Source: Tectiglobus sp965215755 (GTDB taxonomy: Bacteria > Pseudomonadota > Alphaproteobacteria > Rhizobiales > Hyphomicrobiaceae). From it: 64,000 bases of DNA. The stretch lies in the NCBI GenBank assembly GCA_965215755.1, contig OZ244119.1, forward strand, positions 4,712,001 through 4,776,000. Direction: 5' to 3'. Below are positions 53,123-62,602 of this stretch, piece by piece. Within the stretch, counting starts at the first letter, position 1, and every line of letters starts with the position of its first letter. The position numbers were made by a program, and so were the translations under genes. The notes under the pieces were generated by a model that saw only the letters and a program-made list of their open reading frames with translations, ran no database searches and was not told the origin of the DNA.

Positions 53123-55996
53123 TTACTGACCCAGTCTTTCCAGAAGAGCCGGAATGTGCACCTGATCGGCCTTGTAGTTTCCGGTCAGTGCGTACATCAC
53201 AATGTTAATCCCGGTACGGAAAGCAAATTCACGTTGCCGTTCGCCACCAGGTACGACCGGGAACAACGGCAAATTCCGTTCATCCAATGCCCAGGCTGAC
53301 GCGAAATCATTCGCCGTGATCAGGATTGAACTGACACCGTCTGCCTGTCGAGCCCGCTTATTTTCCGAAATTGTCTCGCCGCCGCCGGCTTCGACCCATA
53401 ACTGGCCTCCTGACCAGCGCCCCGGAAACTCATCAAGCAAGTAAAAAGATTTACTCAGCACATGGCCCTGTGGAACCGGTTCGATGCGGGGCAGATCCAA
53501 CTTGCCAAGCAGCCGCTGCAGCGGTGTCTTGCCTGTTGATGCACCGCGCTGAATGAACCCTATGGGCATGCCCTGGCCATAATCTCGCGTGTCAAAAATG
53601 ATCATGCCGCCGTGCTTCATGTAGGCGTCGACTTTGGCTAGCACCTTGGCACTGAGTTCTTGCTGCGACGCGATCACTGGCCAGTAAAGCATCGGAAAAA
53701 ACGCGATCTCGTCCTTCTCGATTGCCACGCCAACCGGTTCGCCCGGTTCGACGGCCGTCCTCGCATTGAGGACGCGCCCCAATCCGGACAAGCCGGCCTG
53801 CGACGTGCCATCAATGCCGGCATCACCCGTGAGGATATAACCAAAGGTGACTTTGCTGGTCGCAATCCGCGCCCGTTCAGCATCAATCGAGTTCGATGCC
53901 GGCCCGGACCGTGTGCCTGCCTGCTGGGCATCAGCGGGCAGCGTCGACACCATCAGGCCGGCTCCCAGGATCGCAACAAACGGAAGCGCGGCGGCCCCGC
54001 GTGCCGCGCGGCGTATACCACCAGATTGCAGTAAGAGCACCGCGATCACATCCAGCAGTAGCAAGGCCAGCGCCGCTGCAAACAACCACGGTTTTAAGTC
54101 AGTTGACGCCTCATCCTCGTAGGCCAGGCGGGAAAAACTTGCCGGTAGAGAGGGCAATGGCTTGAGTTCACTTTCAGGTCCGAGAATGTTTAATGCCTGC
54201 GGTCGACCTGCCGGTCCATAGAAACCTGGAGGATGCTCAGCGCGAGCTGTGACCTTCGAGAAATCCTTGCGGGCAATGGGTGATGCGGTTGGCGGCGGCG
54301 GGATCAATTGGCCGAAACCATCCAAAACCTGTACCGGCGACAGAACGGCTTGCGATGGCGCAGCGGATGCGTTGGATGTCGATGTTCCGCTATTGTCTGT
54401 GCTGCCTCTGGAAAGCGCACCTAGCGTTGCAACGCGACGCAGCATCTCAACGAAGAGGCCTGACAACGGCAGATCGGACCAAGCGGAGTTTGCTGTGACG
54501 TGAAACAGCACAACATGACCATCGCCGCGCCCTTCGGCTGTAACAAGTGGCGTGCCGTCTTGCAGGCGCGCCCAGACTGCGGTTTCCTGGCTGAGCTTTG
54601 CGGGATCGGCCAAGACCTGTCGCCGGATAACCACTTCTTTGTTTAACGTCAGACCTGCAAATAGGCTGTCGTCCGCGAATGGTGCCAATGGCTGTGGTGT
54701 CGACCACGACAGCGCGCCACCCAGTGTCCGACCACCGGCGCGCAATTCGACCGGCAAAAGGTCATCGCCGCCCTGCTCCAACCGCGGCCCGGCGAACCGA
54801 ACCAGGACCCCACCTGCCTGAACCCATTTGCGCAAGCTATCAGCTGTGTCGTCTGCGATCGTGCCAACGTCCGTCAATATAATCATCGATGGCCGTCTTT
54901 TGAGGATGCGTTCCATCCCCTCGGACAAGTTGGACGTCTGATGTTCAACAATTTCGGAGTACGGCGCCATTGCCTTGCGGACATAGTAAAGCGGCCCCAG
55001 CAGCGGCTGGTCACGGTCACGCTCGGAGCCGGAGAACAGGGCGACCCGCGACCACTTGGTCCCGGCATCCAATAAATGAACAGCGCCGGCCGATCGCTCG
55101 CTCACGACCGCAACACGACTAACCTGATTGCGTAATTCCAATGGCAGCTCGATATCCAGAACTTTTCGCGTTTCCCCTGGTGTCATCTGAAACCGCGACT
55201 CACTCAGCGCTTCGCCTCTGGCTGACAGGGCGACAACATTGCCCTGACGACTGGTACCAAAGGGGCGCACTAAATTAATCTTCAATCGGCCGCCATCGCC
55301 AATCCGTGCAGCCAACCCGAGTGGCGTTGCATTCTGACTCACTTCGACGACCATAAACTGTGCTGCTGGAAGAGCGGCGAGCCCAGTGGCAAACGCGTCC
55401 GCTTTGCCATGGTCAACACCATCTGACAGCCAGACAATACTGGCTCCATCGGTGCGTGAGAGGAGTTCCTGGAGGCGCGAGAGCGCACCCTCGCGGTCTG
55501 GCGCGTAGGGACGAGGCACTAGTCCGCCGGCCCGCGTCCGCGCATCATTGGGCGCCTCAATGCGCAGAGGGCTGCGTTCATTCTCTGCAGAAGCCAGTAT
55601 GACCACGGAACGGTTCTGTCGCTCAGCCTGATCGATCACACGCTCGAGCATACGAACACGCTCTGGCCAATGCGATCCGGAACTCCAGCCATTGTCGATG
55701 ACCGCGACGACCGGGCCATTGCCAGAGAAGTTTGCGGTTCGATTTGGGTTCAGAATTGGCTCAGCGAGTGCGAAAATGATCAATGCCGCAGCCAGCAGGC
55801 GGATCAGCATCAGCCACCATGGTGTCTTATCCGGCGTCTTTTCGCGGTTCTCCAGCCCGACCAAAATGCGGGTGGGCGGAAATGCGATTTGCCTTGGTCG
55901 CGGCGGTACGGTTCGCAGCAGCCAATAGATAATTGGCAGCGCAATCAGGCCGCCTAGTAGCCAGGGACTGAGGAATGACAAAGCGCCGATCGTCAT
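53123..55996 (-). CDS. BatA/DUF4159 membrane protein
   Basis: A 957-residue protein. The N-terminal BatA region (FLSPWLLGGLIALPIIYWLLRTVPP, then FPPTRIL and a second helix) anchors it. VWA-like VAVIDNGWSSGSHWPERVRML follows, then a glutamine-amidotransferase-like domain in the middle. A helix lies near residue 640 (PWLFAAALALLLLDVIAVLLL), and the C-terminal DUF4159 domain runs from about 700 (VTFGYILTGDAGIDGTSQAGLSGL, GGMIIFDTRDYG). Its ATG overlaps the DUF58 stop by 4 bases, so it is cotranslated with DUF58. Such proteins accompany MoxR ATPases in alphaproteobacteria; the molecular role is unknown. Confidence 0.9.
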   Translation of the reverse strand: MTIGALSFLSPWLLGGLIALPIIYWLLRTVPPRPRQIAFPPTRILVGLENREKTPDKTPWWLMLIRLLAAALIIFALAEPILNPNRTANFSGNGPVVAVIDNGWSSGSHWPERVRMLERVIDQAERQNRSVVILASAENERSPLRIEAPNDARTRAGGLVPRPYAPDREGALSRLQELLSRTDGASIVWLSDGVDHGKADAFATGLAALPAAQFMVVEVSQNATPLGLAARIGDGGRLKINLVRPFGTSRQGNVVALSARGEALSESRFQMTPGETRKVLDIELPLELRNQVSRVAVVSERSAGAVHLLDAGTKWSRVALFSGSERDRDQPLLGPLYYVRKAMAPYSEIVEHQTSNLSEGMERILKRRPSMIILTDVGTIADDTADSLRKWVQAGGVLVRFAGPRLEQGGDDLLPVELRAGGRTLGGALSWSTPQPLAPFADDSLFAGLTLNKEVVIRRQVLADPAKLSQETAVWARLQDGTPLVTAEGRGDGHVVLFHVTANSAWSDLPLSGLFVEMLRRVATLGALSRGSTDNSGTSTSNASAAPSQAVLSPVQVLDGFGQLIPPPPTASPIARKDFSKVTARAEHPPGFYGPAGRPQALNILGPESELKPLPSLPASFSRLAYEDEASTDLKPWLFAAALALLLLDVIAVLLLQSGGIRRAARGAAALPFVAILGAGLMVSTLPADAQQAGTRSGPASNSIDAERARIATSKVTFGYILTGDAGIDGTSQAGLSGLGRVLNARTAVEPGEPVGVAIEKDEIAFFPMLYWPVIASQQELSAKVLAKVDAYMKHGGMIIFDTRDYGQGMPIGFIQRGASTGKTPLQRLLGKLDLPRIEPVPQGHVLSKSFYLLDEFPGRWSGGQLWVEAGGGETISENKRARQADGVSSILITANDFASAWALDERNLPLFPVVPGGERQREFAFRTGINIVMYALTGNYKADQVHIPALLERLGQ

Positions 55997-56955
55997 AGGG
56001 CTCCCCCTGCACCTGAGGCCATCAATGATTTGGCCGGCTCCTGGAGCCTCAGAATGAGCTGTAACAAAGGTTCCGCAGCCGAACGATCGGTGTGATGGAC
56101 GACATGAGACCAGCCTAACCGCATCGCATGAGAACTAATTGCTGCCTTATGGGCCGCGAGCCGTTTTGCGTAGTCGTCGCGGATGACTTCGACACGATCA
56201 GCAATCCAGCGCTGACGGCCATCAGGGCCCAGAAATTCCGCGCGTCCTTCATACGGCAGCGTCTCTTCGGCTGGATCCAGAACCTGCATGACGTGCCCGC
56301 TGACGCCGGATGCAGCAAGGCTGCCGAAGCGTTCTGTGACCGCCTCTGCCGGCGACAGCAAATCGCCAATGACGACGAGCCCGGTGTGGCGGTTGAGTTG
56401 TTCGGACGGCGGCAACCCGGCCGATAGAACAGGCGACTCGAGGTTCTCTGCGATTGCTTCAGCCAGTCGCGCTGCTGCATGACGGCTGGCCGTTGGTCTT
56501 GTCAGCCCCAATAGCGCAACGCGCTCACCGCTGCGCACCAACAAGTCAGCCATGGCCAACAGCAGCACGAGCGCCCTGTCCGCTTTCGACTGATTGCTGA
56601 GATGGCTGCAGAAATCCATCGAGCTTGAGAGATCGGCCCAAAGCCAGAAGGTGTGGGCTGCCTCCCACTCGCGCTCGCGCACATAAAGCTGATCGGAACT
56701 AGCCGATCGCCGCCAGTCGATCATCGTGGTGGCATCAGTGGTTTCGTATTGCCGGAATTGCCAGAATGTTTCCCCCGGCCCCGGACGGCGACGACCGTGA
56801 ATCCCAAATGCAATCGTCGAAGAGATCCGCACAGCCTCGATCAGCAGCTCCGGCAGACGCTCTGCCAGAGATTTTGCTTCCACTTCATTCGCAACGAGGG
56901 AAGAATGACGCTGTTGCGAACTCGATTGGCGGGCCTCACGACCAAGGATTGCCAA
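55993..56955 (-). CDS. DUF58 domain protein
   Basis: A 320-residue protein of the DUF58 family, with the conserved segment GRRRPGPGETFWQFRQYETTDATTMIDWRRSASSDQLYVREREWE leading to a VWA-like fold (FWLWADLSSSMDF contains the MIDAS-like DxSxS). DUF58 proteins are standard partners of MoxR ATPases and are thought to be clients or adaptors for chaperone-like assembly. It lies 5 bases downstream of moxR and overlaps the DUF4159 start by 4 bases. Confidence 0.92.
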   Translation of the reverse strand: MAILGREARQSSSQQRHSSLVANEVEAKSLAERLPELLIEAVRISSTIAFGIHGRRRPGPGETFWQFRQYETTDATTMIDWRRSASSDQLYVREREWEAAHTFWLWADLSSSMDFCSHLSNQSKADRALVLLLAMADLLVRSGERVALLGLTRPTASRHAAARLAEAIAENLESPVLSAGLPPSEQLNRHTGLVVIGDLLSPAEAVTERFGSLAASGVSGHVMQVLDPAEETLPYEGRAEFLGPDGRQRWIADRVEVIRDDYAKRLAAHKAAISSHAMRLGWSHVVHHTDRSAAEPLLQLILRLQEPAKSLMASGAGGAL

Positions 56956-56960
56956 TGTCG

Positions 56961-57962
56961 CTACTCCAATGTCGACGCCAGGCGCTGCACAACCTTACTG
57001 AGGGACTCGCCTTCTGTGCGAGCGGCAAATGTTAGTGCCATTCGATGCTTGAGCACCGGCTCGGCCAACTCAACGACATCATCGATGGACGGGGCCAGTC
57101 GGCCATCCATGAGAGCCTTGGCGCGTACCGTCAGCATCAGTGCCTGGCTCGCTCGTGGGCCTGGTCCCCATGCAATCAGACGGTTTGCATCCTCAGACGC
57201 CTCAGGTCCGGGACGAGCCGCCCGCACCAACGACAAAATGGCCTCAACGACCTTGTCCGGCACGGGCATCAACCGTACCAGCTGCTGCATTTCCATCAGT
57301 TTCGGCCCATCGAGAACCGGCTGCAACTGAACGTTCTTGTTGCCCGTCGTCTCGTACAGCATCTGTCGCTCTGCTTCGAGATCAGGGTACGTGACGTCAA
57401 TCTGGAGGAGAAACCGGTCGAGCTGGGCTTCTGGGAGCGGATAGGTGCCTTCCTGCTCCAGCGGGTTCTGAGTTGCCAGAACATGGAATGGTTCCGGGAC
57501 GTCATGGCGTGTGCCCGCCACCGTCACGTGATGCTCCTGCATCGCCTGCAACAGGGCTGACTGGGTTTTTGGGCTCGCACGGTTGATTTCATCAGCCATG
57601 AGAAGCTGGGTAAAAATCGGACCACGAATGAACCGGAACTGGCGTTGCGCGCCGCCTTGGACCTCTTCCAAGACCTCGGACCCAATGATATCTGACGGCA
57701 TCAGGTCCGGCGTAAACTGGATGCGCTTGGCGTCAAGCCCTAAAACCCGGCCGAGGGTCTCGACCAGCAGTGTCTTGGCGAGACCTGGAACGCCGATAAG
57801 GAGGGCATGACCGCCCGCCAGAATCGTCGTGAGGGTTTGCTCAACGACCTTTTCCTGGCCAAAGATGACACCACCAACCTCCCCACGCACGCGTTTCATG
57901 TGCTCGCCGGCAGCTTCGATCCTGCCGACAATTTCATCACCTGTGGAATTCACTGTGTTCAT
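56961..57962 (-). CDS. MoxR-family AAA+ ATPase
   Basis: A 333-residue AAA+ ATPase of the MoxR type. Walker A is GVPGLAKTLL, Walker B LLMADEINRASPKTQ, sensor 1 HVLATQNPLEQEGTYPLPEAQLDRFLL and sensor 2 region RVLNPLG-like APGPRASQALML. MoxR ATPases act as chaperones that mature or assemble protein complexes, usually with VWA-domain partners, here DUF58 and the two large membrane proteins downstream. First gene of the operon and divergent from DUF1285, with about 150 bases between start codons. Confidence 0.95.
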   Translation of the reverse strand: MNTVNSTGDEIVGRIEAAGEHMKRVRGEVGGVIFGQEKVVEQTLTTILAGGHALLIGVPGLAKTLLVETLGRVLGLDAKRIQFTPDLMPSDIIGSEVLEEVQGGAQRQFRFIRGPIFTQLLMADEINRASPKTQSALLQAMQEHHVTVAGTRHDVPEPFHVLATQNPLEQEGTYPLPEAQLDRFLLQIDVTYPDLEAERQMLYETTGNKNVQLQPVLDGPKLMEMQQLVRLMPVPDKVVEAILSLVRAARPGPEASEDANRLIAWGPGPRASQALMLTVRAKALMDGRLAPSIDDVVELAEPVLKHRMALTFAARTEGESLSKVVQRLASTLE

Positions 57963-58114
57963 TGACGCTCTGTTGGCCCTGGTCTGATTGCTCTTCTTGG
58001 ACGTTATTTAGACTGTTTTGTTCCGAAAGTGGTCACAATATGGAGTGAGCACAAGATCATACGGTGCAATTCGCGAACCGGTTGATTGGATTTGATTGGA
58101 TTGGAGCTTCGAGT

Positions 58115-58690
58115 ATGGAAGGCCAGGCGCCGGATAGCAATCGCATCCATGGGTTATCAGAGCTCATTTTGGAACAGAGTAAAGGCCGCCGCCCCCCTGT
58201 TGAGCAATGGAATCCGCCCTATTGCGGAAACATCGGGTTGGCCATTCGTTCAGATGGCACATGGACTTATCGCGACAGCCCGATCCAGCGCCCCGCCATG
58301 GTGAAGCTGTTCGCAAGTGTTCTCCGCTGCGACGGGGATGGTCGTCACTATCTCGTGACCCCGGTCGAGAAATTCGATGTTGCGGTCGAGGACGCCCCGT
58401 TCCTTGCCGTCGAGTTGGAGGTACGGGGCAAGGGCCTGGATCAGGAGTTGGTTTTTCGCACCAATGTCGATGACATTGTCGTTTGCGGTCCTGACACGCC
58501 ATTGCGATTTGGCGATGATCCGAAAAATGGTGGGTTCAAGCCCTACCTGCGGGTCCGAGGGCGTTTAGATGCGTTGGTAACAAGGGCGTTAGCTTACGAC
58601 CTTGCGGAACTGGCAACACCCCACGCGCAAAACGACCGGGCCCTCGAACTATGGAGCTGTGGTGCAAGGTTTGTCCTCGGAGAGGCTTAG
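58115..58690 (+). CDS. DUF1285 family protein
   Basis: A 191-residue cytoplasmic protein from ATG 58115 (MEGQAPDSNRIHG), with GGAG about 9 bases upstream; a GTG at 58064 in frame is less likely. The family segments PPVEQWNPPYCGNIGLAIRSDGTWTYRDSPI, RPAMVKLFASVLR and VTPVEKFDVAVEDAPFLAVEL are nearly complete. DUF1285 has a two-domain beta-rich fold of unknown function. In other Hyphomicrobiales, as I recall, it sits beside moxR and directly upstream of the CoA pyrophosphatase/cca genes; here those genes lie 12 kb away. Confidence 0.92.
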   Translation: MEGQAPDSNRIHGLSELILEQSKGRRPPVEQWNPPYCGNIGLAIRSDGTWTYRDSPIQRPAMVKLFASVLRCDGDGRHYLVTPVEKFDVAVEDAPFLAVELEVRGKGLDQELVFRTNVDDIVVCGPDTPLRFGDDPKNGGFKPYLRVRGRLDALVTRALAYDLAELATPHAQNDRALELWSCGARFVLGEA

Positions 58691-58817
58691 CAACAACCGC
58701 TCCGTGAGCTCTTTTCCCGCTTTACCACTCTTGCCTCTTACGACCGGCCTCAGTTTGTCAGACGCAGTCTTTTCGACCATAGTAACCCTTTGAATATAGT
58801 CACGTTTGAGGGTTGCC

Positions 58818-59531
58818 ATGTCCAGGCACGCCATATTCTGCATCATGCTTGCATGTTTCAGCGTACCTGCGCATGCCGATCTCATGCGCAAATGCGAGCA
58901 GGGAAACCGGTCGCAGGACCGGATCAATGCCTGTACTTCCCTGATCGCGCAGGACGGAGCCAGCAATTCGAACGTTACCCGGGCCCTCTATCATCGCGCG
59001 TTGGCATATTATCGGGCGAAAGCGTACGCATCGACTCTGGCCGATCTGACCAAATTGCTATCGATTGAGCCGGACAATGTGGCCGCGCTTGACCAACGTG
59101 GGGTGACCTATCGCAAAATTGGGCAAGCCGACAAAGCGCTGGCAGACCACAACAAGGCAATCTCGCTGTCTCCATCATTTGCGAAGGCTTACCGTAATCG
59201 CGGCAACGCTTTCTTCTTCAAAGGAGATACGCAAAAAGCCATTGCCGACTATTCGCGTGCCCTTGAGCTGGATCCAGATTACCCAAACGCCTTGAATGAC
59301 CGCGGCGCTGCCTACGAGAACCTACGTGACTTTCGAAAGGCTGTAGAGGATTACACGCGCGTTGTGGAACTGCTGCCCAAAAATGCTGATGCCTACAGCA
59401 ATCGCGGCTACGCGTATCATCAGCTTGGAGACCGAATGCGCGCGATCGCCGATTATCGGAAGGCTTTGAAGCTCAATCCGGCACTTGTTCAGCCGCGCGA
59501 AAACCTGAAGGCACTGGGTATTGGTAGTTAG
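58818..59531 (+). CDS. exported TPR-repeat protein
   Basis: A 237-residue protein from ATG 58818 (GAGGG upstream), with a signal peptide MSRHAIFCIMLACFSVPAHA. At least five tetratricopeptide repeats fill residues 40-230, each with the W/G-Y-A-P pattern (ALYHRALAYYRAKAYASTLADL, ALDQRGVTYRKIGQADKALAD, AYRNRGNAFFFKGDTQKAIAD, ALNDRGAAYENLRDFRKAVED, AYSNRGYAYHQLGDRMRAIAD). A Cys pair precedes the repeats (CEQG, CTSL). It would be a periplasmic adaptor; partners unknown. Confidence 0.9.
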   Translation: MSRHAIFCIMLACFSVPAHADLMRKCEQGNRSQDRINACTSLIAQDGASNSNVTRALYHRALAYYRAKAYASTLADLTKLLSIEPDNVAALDQRGVTYRKIGQADKALADHNKAISLSPSFAKAYRNRGNAFFFKGDTQKAIADYSRALELDPDYPNALNDRGAAYENLRDFRKAVEDYTRVVELLPKNADAYSNRGYAYHQLGDRMRAIADYRKALKLNPALVQPRENLKALGIGS

Positions 59532-59539
59532 AGTAACGG

Positions 59540-60706
59540 TCAGACGATCCCGACTTCCAGCGCCGGTCGCTCATTTGCAATACGGTCGTAGCCGAACAGG
59601 CTCACATCGATCGACTGGTAGCTGCCGCTGAGCAGAAGCTCCGCAACTGCTCGCCCTGATGCCGGAGCGTGCATAATACCATGCCCGGAGAAGCCGGTTG
59701 CTATGATGACATTGCTGCAACCCGCCTCCCAGCGCCCAATAATCGGCGAGCGGTCAAAGCGGTTCCTTGCATAGTGCCCCCGCCAGGTGCGCTCCAACTT
59801 CAGCGTCTGCATCGCTGGAACACGCTTTGCCAACGCCGGCCATACCGTCTGCTCGAACCACTCCGGCGACAGCTCGAAGTTCCAACCTGCTTGTTCAGCC
59901 CAATTGGGCACGCCGCCAACGTAACCATCAGCTTCGGGCCGAATGGCAAGATCGCTTTCTGATTTTAGAAACGGAAGTGGTTCAACCTCGTCCTGGCAGC
60001 GAAAGAAATACGACTCGCGCGACATCGGCTCTACCGGAAGCTCGAGGCCAATCATTGAGCCGATGTCAGCCGACCAGGCTCCGCAGGCCAAGATAAAGAT
60101 ATCAGCCTCAATCGTTTCACCTGACGCCAGCACAATGCATCTCGCCTGACCGCCATTCCTCTGCCAGTCCGTGATATCGCCTTTGATATACCGGCAGCCA
60201 ACAGCACTCGCCGCTTTTCGAAACTCCATGAGTGCTGCGTAGGGGTCAATCCAGGCATCATCAGGAGAGTGCACAGCGACGGCGATGTCATCCACATTGA
60301 GCGACGGAAACCGTTCCTTCAGTGCCGCCGCGTCAAGCAGGTCAGCACGGACGCCGCCTGCGACTTGCGTCGCATGATTGGCGATCATCTGCTTTTCATC
60401 ACCGGTATCGGAGAGAAACAGGTAACCCTGCTGCTTGAAGCCAATGCTCTCTATCTCACTGCCACTCGACGCGAGCCGGCTCTGGAAGTTTGCGTAATAG
60501 TCGAGGCCGTACTGGGCCATCGCGATATTGGTCGGCAATGAAAAGAGTTGACGGATCCCGCCATTGCCGCGCGGCGTGGCTGCGAACTCGTAGGTCGGGT
60601 CTTTTTCAACCACGACAACGTCGCCACCCTTCCCGCCGGCAGCCAGATGCCACGCGATGCTTGATCCAATGATGCCGCCACCGAGGATCGCAATATCTGC
60701 CTTCAA
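59540..60706 (-). CDS. FAD-dependent oxidoreductase (DAO family)
   Basis: A 388-residue D-amino-acid-oxidase-like (DAO fold) flavoenzyme. The FAD motif is IAILGGGIIGSSIAWHLA, then VVVEKDPTYEFAATPRGNGGIRQLFS, where the His/Cys-linking site of sarcosine oxidase is not obvious. The C-terminal GYSGHG-like TGFSGHGIMHAPASGRAVAELLL is conserved in glycine/sarcosine oxidases and opine or proline dehydrogenase subunits. The substrate is unknown; imino or N-methyl amino acids are likely. Encoded 49 bases downstream of pyruvate kinase, probably cotranscribed. Confidence 0.87.
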   Translation of the reverse strand: MKADIAILGGGIIGSSIAWHLAAGGKGGDVVVVEKDPTYEFAATPRGNGGIRQLFSLPTNIAMAQYGLDYYANFQSRLASSGSEIESIGFKQQGYLFLSDTGDEKQMIANHATQVAGGVRADLLDAAALKERFPSLNVDDIAVAVHSPDDAWIDPYAALMEFRKAASAVGCRYIKGDITDWQRNGGQARCIVLASGETIEADIFILACGAWSADIGSMIGLELPVEPMSRESYFFRCQDEVEPLPFLKSESDLAIRPEADGYVGGVPNWAEQAGWNFELSPEWFEQTVWPALAKRVPAMQTLKLERTWRGHYARNRFDRSPIIGRWEAGCSNVIIATGFSGHGIMHAPASGRAVAELLLSGSYQSIDVSLFGYDRIANERPALEVGIV

Positions 60707-60755
60707 AGTTCTGCACTCCGACCTGGCTGGCCGTTCTTACGACCGCACGCAACTT

Positions 60756-62168
60756 CTATATTTCGAGTACCCGTACATTGTTCGTCGTGCCGGCTACGCC
60801 AAATGGCACGCCCGCAACAACGACCAGCCGGTCACCCTTGCGGGCAAACCCCTGTTCGACCGCGTGTGTGGCCGCCTTCTCCGCCATGTCGGTGTAGTTG
60901 TCGATCGTTTCGGACTGTATCGCGAATGCGCCCCAGGTCAGAACCAATTGGTGCATGACACTATTGTGCGGCGTGATCGCCAGGATCGGCACATCGGGCC
61001 GCTTTCGTGCGATACGCGATGCCGTTGCTCCAGACGAGGTGAACGCGACGATTGCGGTGGCTTGAATTGTGTCCGCGATGTCGGCTGCAGCTGCAGACAC
61101 GGCGTGATGCACGGTTGGCTCAACGACCGGCTCGAGCGCTGTGATAATTGAACGGTAGTCTTTGTGTTCTTCCGTGCGGCGGATAATGCTCTCCATCACC
61201 TGGACCGCTTCAACCGGGTATTGTCCAGCTGCCGACTCGCCAGATAGCATAACTGCATCTGTGCCGTCGTAGATCGCGGTCGCAATGTCCGAGGCTTCGG
61301 CCCGTGTCGGTGTCGGTGCCGACATCATCGATTCCAGCATCTGTGTTGCAACGATGACGGGTTTTCCAGCCAGCCGGCAGGTCCGGATTAGCTCTTTCTG
61401 CCGGCCAGGCACCTCCTCCGGTGGCGTTTCAACACCGAGGTCGCCGCGCGCCACCATGATGGCGTCGCACAGGCTGACGATCCGGTCGATAGACTTTAAC
61501 GCCATCGGCTTTTCGATCTTGGCCATAATGCCGGCGCGGTCGCCGATAATATCGCGTGCTTCCAGTATGTCGCCAGGCTGCTGGACAAATGATAGCGCCA
61601 CCCAGTCTACACCCAGCTCAAGACCAAAGCGCAGGTCGGCATGGTCTTTTTCTGTCAATGGCGATAGCGGAAGCAATGTGTCCGGAAGATTGACACCCTT
61701 GCGGTTGGTCAGCTTGCCTCCGTAGATCACACGGGCATCGATCGCATCTTTTTCGACGCCTGTGACCTCGACGCGCCGCCGCCCATCATCAAGCAGCAAG
61801 TGATGTCCGGGTGCAATCGCATCGAAGATCGGCTCATGCGGTAATGGTATAGCTGCTTTGCCACCAACTGCCTCACTCAATACGAAGCGGATCGTTTCGC
61901 CCGGAACCAATTCGACTTCGTCACCCTCCAGGACGCCTATCCTGATCTTCGGCCCCTGAAGGTCCTGGAGAATGCTGATGGGGTGATTAACCTTGGCTTC
62001 GAGATCTCGAATGATCTGATAGCGTTGAGCATGATCGTCCTGCGTACCGTGGCTAAAATTGAGGCGAAAAACATCGACACCGGCGCGAAACAGAGTTTCG
62101 ATCTGTTCCGGTGTTGAACTGGCCGGGCCGAGCGTAGCCACAATTTTTGCCCTACGATCACGCTTCAT
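60756..62168 (-). CDS. pyk: pyruvate kinase
   Basis: A 470-residue glycolytic enzyme converting phosphoenolpyruvate and ADP to pyruvate and ATP. Motifs are RAKIVATLGPASSTPEQIETLFRAGVDVFRLNFSHG, LQDLQGPKIRIG, the catalytic-Lys/Mg region MAKIEKPMALKSIDRI with MVARGDLGVETP, and ATQMLESM. The start is ATG 62168 (MKRDRRAKIV), AAAGGTG 6 bases upstream, rather than GTG three codons earlier. No allosteric AMP-domain extension is present. Confidence 0.96.
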   Translation of the reverse strand: MKRDRRAKIVATLGPASSTPEQIETLFRAGVDVFRLNFSHGTQDDHAQRYQIIRDLEAKVNHPISILQDLQGPKIRIGVLEGDEVELVPGETIRFVLSEAVGGKAAIPLPHEPIFDAIAPGHHLLLDDGRRRVEVTGVEKDAIDARVIYGGKLTNRKGVNLPDTLLPLSPLTEKDHADLRFGLELGVDWVALSFVQQPGDILEARDIIGDRAGIMAKIEKPMALKSIDRIVSLCDAIMVARGDLGVETPPEEVPGRQKELIRTCRLAGKPVIVATQMLESMMSAPTPTRAEASDIATAIYDGTDAVMLSGESAAGQYPVEAVQVMESIIRRTEEHKDYRSIITALEPVVEPTVHHAVSAAAADIADTIQATAIVAFTSSGATASRIARKRPDVPILAITPHNSVMHQLVLTWGAFAIQSETIDNYTDMAEKAATHAVEQGFARKGDRLVVVAGVPFGVAGTTNNVRVLEI

Positions 62169-62332
62169 GACGTGCACCTTTCTGTTGGCGAACTCGAATC
62201 ATCCATGAGGAGTTAGCCCAGTGCATATAACATGAGTGTGTCGGCCACAGCCAACGCCGAGCCAATTCGCGCAATCCGTTGCGCTTCCTACAATATTTTA
62301 CCGAGAACTTTGATTAACCGTAGCCGGGTCAA

Positions 62333-62602
62333 TCAATTCAACCTGAATTCGCCGCTCACCAGTCTCAGTTCTGCAGGACTGATCAGGCCTTTATGGGCCA
62401 CAGTTACCCTGTGAAGCTGAGCCTCAATGTTTTCCTGCCAATAAGTCAGGAACTTGTTGATCCTCGGAAAACGCGGATGCACATCATAGCATTGCCATAC
62501 GAAACTCTGCAGGAGTGAAGGATGATCCGGCATTCGATAGAGTATCTCTGCCGTTGTCAGACTGTGCCCGCGGAGTTGGGCGGCAAAATTGCGATCTGTC
62601 AT
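62333..62602 (-). CDS. Usg family protein
   Basis: An 89-residue protein beginning at ATG 62602 (MTDRNFAAQLRGHSLTTAEILYRMPDH), with AGGAG close upstream. The pattern LTTAEILYRMPDHPSLLQSFVWQCYDVHPRFPRINKFLTYWQ matches the short alphaproteobacterial Usg family, first seen near the tryptophan operon. Function unknown; cytoplasmic. An open extension to 62812 has no ribosome-binding site and poor composition. Followed downstream by pyk on the same strand after about 165 bases. Confidence 0.9.
   Translation of the reverse strand: MTDRNFAAQLRGHSLTTAEILYRMPDHPSLLQSFVWQCYDVHPRFPRINKFLTYWQENIEAQLHRVTVAHKGLISPAELRLVSGEFRLN

Noticed and set aside
58649..58780. 43-codon minus-strand frame (MVEKTASDKLRPVVRGKSGK...) between DUF1285 and the TPR gene
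   Set aside because: It has an AAAGGG sequence before the ATG and plausible composition, but overlaps the DUF1285 end by about 40 bases and is too short to judge without homologs.
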